In this document: piece after piece, positions 6,278 through 11,672 of the stretch
How positions within the stretch are numbered: position 1 is the stretch's first letter
Layout of the letters: every line of letters begins with the position of its first letter
Source of the DNA: an uncultured Collinsella sp.
GTDB lineage: Bacteria > Actinomycetota > Coriobacteriia > Coriobacteriales > Coriobacteriaceae
Reading direction: 5' to 3'
Assembly (NCBI GenBank): GCA_900550735.1
Contig: URTD01000048.1
Span: forward strand, 1-11,672
Length of the DNA stretch: 11,672 nt
Translations under genes and position numbers: made by a program
The notes under the pieces: generated by a model
What the model saw: only the letters and a program-made list of their open reading frames with translations
Database searches by the model: none
What the model was told of the DNA's origin: nothing

Positions 6278-7918
6278 ATGATCGAAATCACCCAAGTCAA
6301 CGCGTCGCTCGATGAAGCCGGCGATGAAAATGCCTGCCTCATTGTTGGCAAGCGAGTCGCCAAGCGCGTCCTACGTTGCAAGGACTCCGAGATCAAGTCC
6401 ATCGAGCTCCACCGCAAGTCAATCGACGCCCGCAAAAAACGAGACGTCCATTTTATCCTGAGCTTTCGTGTTGAGCTGACTAGTCCCCACCTCGAGCGAG
6501 AAGCGATCGACAGCATTGCCGAGCGTGACCGCTCGCGCGTACGCGCGATAGAAGACGATGGGTCTTCATTCCCCTCCCCCGTCTCCGACGCATCCAAAGA
6601 GCGCCCCGTCGTTGTCGGCGCCGGATGCGCTGGCCTTTTCGCTGCGCTCACCCTTGCCGAAGCGGGTCTTAAGCCCTTGCTCATCGAGCGCGGCGACCCA
6701 GCATTTCGCCGCTCGCATGCGATCGATCTCTTTCTAAAGGAGCGCATCCTCGACCCCGAGAGCAATATCCAGTTTGGCCTGGGCGGCGCGGGGACCTTCT
6801 CGGACGGCAAGCTCAATACGGGAACCAAAAATCCCGCCCATCGCCTTATCCTCGAAACCTTCGTCGAGGCGGGCGCGCCCCGCGATATTCTGTGGGATGC
6901 CAAGCCGCACATTGGCTCCGACATCCTTCCCACGGTTGTCACCGCTATATCCCAGCGCATCGAGCAGCTCGGAGGTGTCGTCCGTTATCGAACAAAGCTC
7001 GTCGACATTCGCATCGACGCGTCTGGCGCCATCACCGGTATCGATGTCCAATCGTCCCAAGACGCCGCTTACGAGCCAATTGAGACAAAGCACCTCATCC
7101 TCGCCTGCGGGCATTCTGCTCGCGATATTTTTGAGCTCCTTAAGGACCACAACGTGGCCCTCGCACAAAAGACCTTTGCCATGGGCGTTCGCATCGAGCA
7201 TCCGCAGCGCGACATCGACCGAGCCCAATATGGAGCCTCGGCGGGACATCCTGCCCTCGGAGCAGCCCCCTACAAGCTCGTCGCCCATCTTCCCAACGGC
7301 CGCAGCGTGTTCTCGTTTTGCATGTGCCCCGGCGGGCAGGTTGTCGCCGCCTCTTCCGAGCAGGGCCACCTGTGCGTCAACGGCGCCAGCCTCAATGCCC
7401 GCGACGGACACAACGCAAACGCCGCCCTGCTCGTTAACGTCACGCCTGAGGACCTTCCCAACGATGACCCGCTCGCCGGCATCGAGCTCCAGCGTGCCTG
7501 CGAGGCGGCCGCCTATCGCCTGGGTGGTTCCAACTGGAACGCACCGGCACAACTCGTCGGAGATTTCCTCGCAGGACGCGCCAGCAAGGCGCCCGGAAAG
7601 GTAAAGCCCACCTATCCGCTCGGTGTGACCTGGACGGCAATTGACGAAGCCCTGCCGCAGCATATCATCGAGTCGCTCCGCCTGGGACTTCCCCTACTCG
7701 GAAGAAAGCTACGAGGCTATGACCGCCCCGATGCCGTTCTTACCGGCGTGGAGACTCGTTCGAGCTCACCGGTTACTGTCACCCGAGACCGAACGTGCCA
7801 TGCCGTGTCGACCCCGGGACTCTACCCTTGCGGTGAGGGAGCTGGATATGCCGGCGGCATCATGAGCGCGGCCACCGACGGCATTCGTTGTGCCGAAGCC
7901 CTGATCGCAGACCTCTAG
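6278..7918 (+). CDS. COG2509-type uncharacterised FAD-dependent dehydrogenase
   Basis: A 546-residue cytoplasmic flavoprotein. The N-terminal 105 or so residues form the small family-specific domain with the RKSIDARKK motif near 46-54. The FAD Rossmann motif follows, GAGCAG at 114-119, with acid E137 in LLIERG. Next is the family hallmark GLGGAGTFSDGKLNTGTKN starting at 167, then GHSARD and the FSFCMCPGG segment (a Cys-rich spot that could be near the active site). The C-terminal FAD-closing motif is GEGAGYAGG at 519-527, followed by an AATDG segment. Length is typical for the family. The start is ATG 6278, with AAGGAG six bases upstream; the frame is open back to 6155 but that overlaps the previous gene and is rejected. 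Members are widespread in anaerobes, and none that I can name has an established substrate. The gene ends 26 bases before a strong hairpin. Family is secure, function unknown. Confidence 0.9.
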   Translation: MIEITQVNASLDEAGDENACLIVGKRVAKRVLRCKDSEIKSIELHRKSIDARKKRDVHFILSFRVELTSPHLEREAIDSIAERDRSRVRAIEDDGSSFPSPVSDASKERPVVVGAGCAGLFAALTLAEAGLKPLLIERGDPAFRRSHAIDLFLKERILDPESNIQFGLGGAGTFSDGKLNTGTKNPAHRLILETFVEAGAPRDILWDAKPHIGSDILPTVVTAISQRIEQLGGVVRYRTKLVDIRIDASGAITGIDVQSSQDAAYEPIETKHLILACGHSARDIFELLKDHNVALAQKTFAMGVRIEHPQRDIDRAQYGASAGHPALGAAPYKLVAHLPNGRSVFSFCMCPGGQVVAASSEQGHLCVNGASLNARDGHNANAALLVNVTPEDLPNDDPLAGIELQRACEAAAYRLGGSNWNAPAQLVGDFLAGRASKAPGKVKPTYPLGVTWTAIDEALPQHIIESLRLGLPLLGRKLRGYDRPDAVLTGVETRSSSPVTVTRDRTCHAVSTPGLYPCGEGAGYAGGIMSAATDGIRCAEALIADL

Positions 7919-7944
7919 CACACGAATTCCAGCACGCAAAAGAC

Positions 7945-7980
7945 ACAGGCCCCGAGCTCCACAGGGAACTCGGGGCCTGT
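7945..7980. terminator. Bidirectional intrinsic terminator between the COG2509-type gene and uvrB
   Basis: Arms ACAGGCCCCGAG (7945-7956) and CTCGGGGCCTGT (7969-7980) are perfect complements of 12 bases. They can extend inward by TCC/GGA after one mismatch. On the minus strand the stem is followed by GTCTTTTG, and on the plus strand by TCGCTATTTCTT. It lies in the 65-base gap between convergent stops and begins only three bases after the uvrB stop, so it can serve both genes. Confidence 0.9.
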
Positions 7981-7983
7981 TCG

Positions 7984-10224
7984 CTATTTCTTAAACCGTG
8001 CACCCTGGCGTTTTCTGCCCGATGCGAACGTGGAACCCTTGCGGGCCTGCGAACGTAAGCGCTCGATCGTCTCGTCCTCAGACGCACCCTCGAGCATCGC
8101 CCGAATCTGAACGACGGCATCGCGCAGGCGCGCCGCCTCCTCAAAGTCCATAGCGGCAGAAGCGTTACGCATATCCTCTTCCATGGTTTCGACGATCCGC
8201 ACAAGCTCGTCATGCGGCAGTTCTTCCAACTGCTCCGCAAGTGTCTGCTCGGGCGCCACCGTTTCCGGCACCCCGCCCTCGCCCGACTCATCGGGCGTAT
8301 AGAATGCGCCATGGCCAAGAGAGTCGCCCTTCGAGCGCCCCTTGGAACCCACGGTTTTTTCGGCCTCGGCAATAAAACTTGAGATGTCGTTGATGGCCTT
8401 GCGCACTGTCTTGGGCACAATGCCATGCTCTTCGTTATATGCCATCTGAATCTCGCGACGGCGCTGCGTCTCCTCGATGGCCTCTTTCATCGAATCGGTC
8501 ACAACGTCCGCATACATGATGACTTCGCCATCGGCGTTACGGGCCGCACGGCCAATCGTCTGAATCAGCGAACGGCGGTTGCGCAAGAAGCCTTCCTTAT
8601 CGGCATCGAGAATTGCCACCAGTGAGACCTCGGGAAGATCCAAGCCCTCGCGAAGCAGGTTGATGCCAACGAGAACATCGATCTTGCCCTCGCGCAGCGT
8701 TCGCAAGATCTCGACACGGTCCATTGTCGCCGTATCAGAGTGCATGTAATTGACCTTAATGCCCGCATCAAGCAGATGGTCGGTCAGGTCCTCGGCCATG
8801 CGCTTGGTCAACGTGGTCACCAGCACGCGCTCCTTGCGGGCAACGCGCTCGCGAATCTCGTCCTCAAGATCGTCAATCTGCCCACGAACCGGACGCACAT
8901 CGATCTTGGGATCGAGCAGACCGGTCGGACGAATAATCTGCTCAACGTCGTTCTGGCTAACCCGCAGCTCATAGTCACCCGGTGTTGCCGAAACGTAGAT
9001 GAACTGGGGAATCCTCGCCTCAAACTCATCGAAACGAAGCGGGCGGTTATCGAGCGCCGAGGGCAGGCGAAAACCGTGTTCCACCAGCGTCACCTTACGC
9101 GAGCGGTCACCTTCGTGCATACCGCGAATCTGCGGCACCGTCACATGGCTCTCATCGATGATGCAGAGCATATCCTTAGGAAAGTAATCGATTAGGGTAA
9201 ACGGCGGCTCACCCGGCTTGCGACCGTCCAGATGACGCGAGTAGTTCTCGATGCCGTTGCAAAAGCCCATCGTCTCGAGCATCTCAAGATCATAATCGGT
9301 GCGCTGCTGCAGACGTTGCGCCTCGAGCAACTTGTCGGTCGCCTTGAGCTCCGCAACGCGCTTCTCGCACTCTTCGCTGATCGATTTCAGAGCCGCCTTG
9401 ACCTTCGGCTTCTCGGTCACGTAGTGCGATGCCGGCCATACGGGGATGGCCTCGTACTCACGAAGCATCTCACCGGTGACCTCATCGATCTCGGCAATCA
9501 GCTCGACCTCGTCGCCAAAGAACTCAAACCGCAACGGATGCTCGGCATAAGGCGGATACACGTCGACAACATCGCCGCGCACGCGGAACGTGCCACGTGC
9601 CAGGTCATAGTCATTGCGATCATATTGAATGTCGATAAGTGCATGGATAAAGTCATCGCGCTCGAGCGGCACCTTCTTGTCGACGTTTGGAGCCAGACCC
9701 GCATAGTCCTCAGGAGAGCCAATGCCATAGATACACGAGACCGATGCGACAACGATCACATCGCGTCGAGAGAGCAGTGACGCGGTCGCCTGATGGCGCA
9801 GCATCTCGACCTCTTCGTTAATCGAGGAGTCTTTCTCGATATATGTATCGCTTTGCGGCACATACGCCTCGGGCTGATAGTAGTCGTAGTACGAGACGAA
9901 GTAGACCACAGCGTTGTTGGGAAAGAACTCTTTGAGCTCGCTCGCAAGCTGAGCGGCGAGCGTTTTATTCGGAGCCATGACCAGCGTCGGCTTTCCCAGG
10001 GCCTCAATAGTCTTTGCCATCGTGAAGGTCTTGCCCGAACCAGTCACGCCCAGCAAAACCTGATAGCGGTCTCCGTCCCTCACGCCCTGCACAAGCGACT
10101 CAATGGCCTTAGGCTGGGAACCGGCAGGCTCATAGGGAGACACGACCTTAAACGGCACGTCAGAGCCTTCAACGCCAAAGCGCTTAAGTTCACCACCAAC
10201 GCGTTCTACTTCAAATTCCGCCAT
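7984..10224 (-). CDS. uvrB: UvrB, excinuclease ABC subunit B
   Basis: DNA helicase-like subunit of nucleotide excision repair, loaded by UvrA at a lesion and then recruiting UvrC. The 746 residues contain Walker A GVTGSGKT at 59-66; the damage-probing beta-hairpin region YFVSYYDYYQPEAYVP at 108-123; the Walker B IIDESH with D357/E358; helicase motifs in the second RecA-like domain, ending near GRAARN; and the UVR domain for UvrC contact at about 674-711. It is longer than E. coli UvrB (673 residues) because of an N-terminal lead of about 20 residues, a low-complexity Gly/Ser/Glu linker before the UVR domain, and a basic tail rich in Arg and Lys. The start is ATG 10224 with AGGAG upstream. It is the third gene of a leftward group with coaE and the transglycosylase, 51 bases behind the latter. 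A -10-like TATACT (10255-10250) may give it its own promoter. I see no SOS box there. Confidence 0.98.
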   Translation of the reverse strand: MAEFEVERVGGELKRFGVEGSDVPFKVVSPYEPAGSQPKAIESLVQGVRDGDRYQVLLGVTGSGKTFTMAKTIEALGKPTLVMAPNKTLAAQLASELKEFFPNNAVVYFVSYYDYYQPEAYVPQSDTYIEKDSSINEEVEMLRHQATASLLSRRDVIVVASVSCIYGIGSPEDYAGLAPNVDKKVPLERDDFIHALIDIQYDRNDYDLARGTFRVRGDVVDVYPPYAEHPLRFEFFGDEVELIAEIDEVTGEMLREYEAIPVWPASHYVTEKPKVKAALKSISEECEKRVAELKATDKLLEAQRLQQRTDYDLEMLETMGFCNGIENYSRHLDGRKPGEPPFTLIDYFPKDMLCIIDESHVTVPQIRGMHEGDRSRKVTLVEHGFRLPSALDNRPLRFDEFEARIPQFIYVSATPGDYELRVSQNDVEQIIRPTGLLDPKIDVRPVRGQIDDLEDEIRERVARKERVLVTTLTKRMAEDLTDHLLDAGIKVNYMHSDTATMDRVEILRTLREGKIDVLVGINLLREGLDLPEVSLVAILDADKEGFLRNRRSLIQTIGRAARNADGEVIMYADVVTDSMKEAIEETQRRREIQMAYNEEHGIVPKTVRKAINDISSFIAEAEKTVGSKGRSKGDSLGHGAFYTPDESGEGGVPETVAPEQTLAEQLEELPHDELVRIVETMEEDMRNASAAMDFEEAARLRDAVVQIRAMLEGASEDETIERLRSQARKGSTFASGRKRQGARFKK

Positions 10225-10249
10225 GGATACTCCTAACTCATATATCTGC

Positions 10250-10255
10250 AGTATA
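10250..10255 (-). promoter_or_regulatory. Candidate -10 element of an internal uvrB promoter
   Basis: The minus strand reads TATACT, a 5/6 match to the -10 consensus, in the 51-base gap upstream of uvrB. The position for a -35 holds only a weak sequence. No terminator-like structure separates this gap from the transglycosylase gene, so co-transcription is the simpler view. Confidence 0.3.
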
Positions 10256-10275
10256 CGCAGGCGGCAGGCATAGTC

Positions 10276-10857
10276 CTATACGAACCGATCGGGATAGAGA
10301 GTCTTGTAGCGAACCCAGGCATTATTGACACGAATCAGATACGCCTGCGTCTCGGGAAAGGTGATTGCATTATGAAGCGACGTACTCTGCTGCGCCCATC
10401 CGTCGACATTGCCCATGCCGGCGTTATAGGCGGCAATGGCACTGTCAGTCGACCCGTTAAAATACGCTAGAAGATACGAAAGATACGCACAGCCAAACTC
10501 GATATTCGTAGCCGGATCGTTAAGGTTGTCGGCCGAATACTCGCCACCGTCGACAAGGCCCTTGGCGATCATATCCTGGGCAGTCTCGGGCATCAGCTGC
10601 ATCAATCCCTGAGCACCCTGATTCGACTCGGCCTCGGGATCCCAATTCGATTCAGACTTAATGACAGCGCACACCAGATACGGATCCAGATTATGCGAAA
10701 TACTGGATTGCTTTACATACGCCTCGTAGTCAATCGGATACAGCGGCTTAAAGAAAGCGGCAGGAGCATACGAGTAAACGAATGAGATAAGGCCGAAGGC
10801 AAAAACGGCAGCCAGCGGTATAAGGCGATACCACGTAAGGAAACGTGTCTTAGGCAT
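10276..10857 (-). CDS. Membrane-anchored lytic transglycosylase (SLT/GH23 domain)
   Basis: A 193-residue peptidoglycan lytic transglycosylase, cleaving the MurNAc-GlcNAc bond outside the cytoplasmic membrane. One hydrophobic segment at about 11-30 without a clear cleavage site suggests a signal anchor. The compact SLT domain follows from about 45. Family motifs: catalytic E69 in IKSESNW; GLMQLMP at 84-90; and AYNAG at 143-147, completing the classic ES/GLMQ/AYN set. It has no LysM or other wall-binding domain, so it is a minimal version. ATG 10857 overlaps the coaE stop region by 8 bases, which points to translational coupling with coaE. Acting in the wall, it has no obvious mechanistic link to coaE or uvrB. 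The arrangement is probably an inherited gene order rather than a pathway. Confidence 0.93.
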   Translation of the reverse strand: MPKTRFLTWYRLIPLAAVFAFGLISFVYSYAPAAFFKPLYPIDYEAYVKQSSISHNLDPYLVCAVIKSESNWDPEAESNQGAQGLMQLMPETAQDMIAKGLVDGGEYSADNLNDPATNIEFGCAYLSYLLAYFNGSTDSAIAAYNAGMGNVDGWAQQSTSLHNAITFPETQAYLIRVNNAWVRYKTLYPDRFV

Positions 10858-11491
10858 CGGCCTCCTCCTTATCCACTACATCCCCGAACCCATGGCGCGA
10901 AAGCCATGCGTCCAGTTGTTCAAAGAGCGAGTTATCGTCTGCCGCATTGTCAATCACAGTTGTAGCGAGATTGCACAGCACAGACTCTTCGGGCTGGCAA
11001 GCAGAACGGGCATCGAAATCAGATGGCTCCATGCCACGTTGAATAGCGCGCTCGCGACGAACTGACAAAGGGGCGCTGATGACCAAAATTTCATCAGCCA
11101 AGCCAAATGCATCCTCAAAACCAGTCGGAGCAGAAACCTCGACCACCGCAAAAGGATAACGGGGAGATGAAACAGTACAACAAACCGGATCGAGAATCCT
11201 AAGCGAAAGCTGTTCAATCAGAATGGGATGCACGATGTCATTGAGCCGTGCGACCGAATCAGGAGAAGCGAAAGCTCGAGAAGCGAGGATGCCGCGGCGA
11301 ATGCCGCCTTCCTCATCCAAAATGTCCCAACCGAATTCATCCGCGAGTGTATTGACGATATCAGAGCCCGGCACATACAGCGATTTTGCAAGCTCATCCA
11401 GATCGATAAGCATAGCGCCACGAGATTCGAAATAGCGGCAGGCAGTCGACTTACCCGAAGCAATATTGCCCAAGACAAATACGGTAAACAT
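10850..11491 (-). CDS. coaE: Dephospho-CoA kinase-like P-loop protein (divergent CoaE)
   Basis: A probable dephospho-CoA kinase, which phosphorylates the 3'-hydroxyl of dephospho-CoA in the last step of CoA synthesis. The 213 residues start with the P-loop GNIASGKST at 8-16 (usual form GGIGSGKS), then IDLDELAK at 29-36 (usual DADEIAR), an ILDEEGGI segment and the VHP motif with H88/P89. IDN near the C-terminus is also conserved. The middle is atypical: the usual PLLFE segment is replaced by VSAPTGFED at 119-127, and the Arg/Gln motif of the lid is altered (RSACQ, 162-166). The start ATG 11491 is preferred over a TTG three bases upstream because GGGAGG lies at proper distance. Gene order with uvrB agrees with actinobacterial chromosomes, for example coaE near uvrB in mycobacteria. 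Another nucleotide-kinase role is possible but less likely. Confidence 0.8.
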   Translation of the reverse strand: MFTVFVLGNIASGKSTACRYFESRGAMLIDLDELAKSLYVPGSDIVNTLADEFGWDILDEEGGIRRGILASRAFASPDSVARLNDIVHPILIEQLSLRILDPVCCTVSSPRYPFAVVEVSAPTGFEDAFGLADEILVISAPLSVRRERAIQRGMEPSDFDARSACQPEESVLCNLATTVIDNAADDNSLFEQLDAWLSRHGFGDVVDKEEADA

Positions 11492-11519
11492 CAAGCCCTC
11501 CCTAACGCCAATGCGAGTA

Positions 11520-11565
11520 ATTATCGCTCAAATACACTAGATGGACTCAAAATACAGCCAAACAG
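11520..11565 (-). promoter_or_regulatory. Weak candidate promoter for the coaE operon
   Basis: Reading leftward, the region upstream of coaE holds a TTGAGT and, 19 bases on, a GATAAT. These are plausible -35 and -10 elements with slightly long spacing. The surrounding stretch (about 11492-11620) is AT-richer than the genes and holds no open frame that I can support. It must contain the coaE promoter, because the hairpin at 11621-11648 separates coaE from anything further right. Confidence 0.35.
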
Positions 11566-11620
11566 TAAGAGCACATACGGGGGAGCTAGGTCCCAAAGTA
11601 CAACGTGTATACAACGCAAA

Positions 11621-11648
11621 AAGGGGGAGGCCGCGAGGCCTCCCCCTT
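11621..11648. terminator. Perfect hairpin terminator at the right edge
   Basis: AAGGGGGAGGCC (11621-11632) and GGCCTCCCCCTT (11637-11648) pair perfectly over 12 bases around a GCGA tetraloop. On the minus strand the stem runs directly into TTTTTGCG, the classic U-tract side. It therefore most likely ends a leftward gene lying to the right of the window. The plus-strand side (TTCTC) is a poor U-tract. Confidence 0.85.
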
Positions 11649-11672
11649 CTCAGTTCAAGCGTACGGCTCGGT

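Noticed and set aside
6734..7663. A 309-codon minus-strand open frame inside the COG2509-type gene
   Set aside because: The plus-strand frame carries all family motifs across this interval, and the antisense product shows no known motif.
10262..10285. CGAAC half-site near the end of the transglycosylase gene, considered as an SOS box for uvrB
   Set aside because: Only the left half matches. The partner GTTYG half is absent and the bases encode the protein's C-terminus.

Overview
The window looks like a piece of a GC-rich chromosome from an anaerobic, gut-type actinobacterium, most likely Coriobacteriia and perhaps near Collinsella. That assignment is inferred from three things: actinobacterial-style UvrA and UvrB, a coaE gene close to uvrB, and Mrp and flavoprotein families common in anaerobes. 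There is no rRNA or other marker gene to confirm it. I see no phage, transposon, CRISPR array, tRNA or toxin-antitoxin module. Gene spacing is tight and no intergenic gap exceeds about 200 bases.

Layout from left to right: (1) uvrA on the minus strand, cut by the left edge, so the first 534 codons are visible. (2) A 192-base divergent control region with a near-consensus SOS (LexA) box for uvrA and an inverted repeat ahead of the next gene. (3) Four plus-strand genes: a membrane sulfatase-fold protein of the LTA synthase family; an Mrp/NBP35-type P-loop iron-sulfur carrier; directly abutting it, an HI0933/BaiN-type flavoprotein; and, after a short leader with a promoter-like TATAAT and a strong hairpin, a COG2509-type FAD-dependent dehydrogenase. 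(4) A strong bidirectional terminator between convergent genes. (5) A minus-strand group transcribed coaE, then a membrane-anchored lytic transglycosylase, then uvrB. coaE and the transglycosylase overlap by 8 bases, and uvrB follows after 51 bases. (6) A right-edge intergenic region with a perfect hairpin that probably ends an unseen leftward gene.

Functionally, the window brackets four plus-strand genes between two subunits of nucleotide excision repair: UvrA and UvrB find damage and load UvrC. The Mrp and flavoprotein pair is probably translationally coupled and could link Fe-S assembly to an uncharacterised redox enzyme, but its substrate cannot be read from sequence. The LTA-synthase-like protein and the transglycosylase both act at the cell envelope.

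Most of this is conserved housekeeping material, and I do not see a clearly new system. The best leads are the SOS operator on uvrA, the leader hairpin ahead of the COG2509 gene, the altered FAD-binding region of the HI0933-type protein, and the divergent CoaE.
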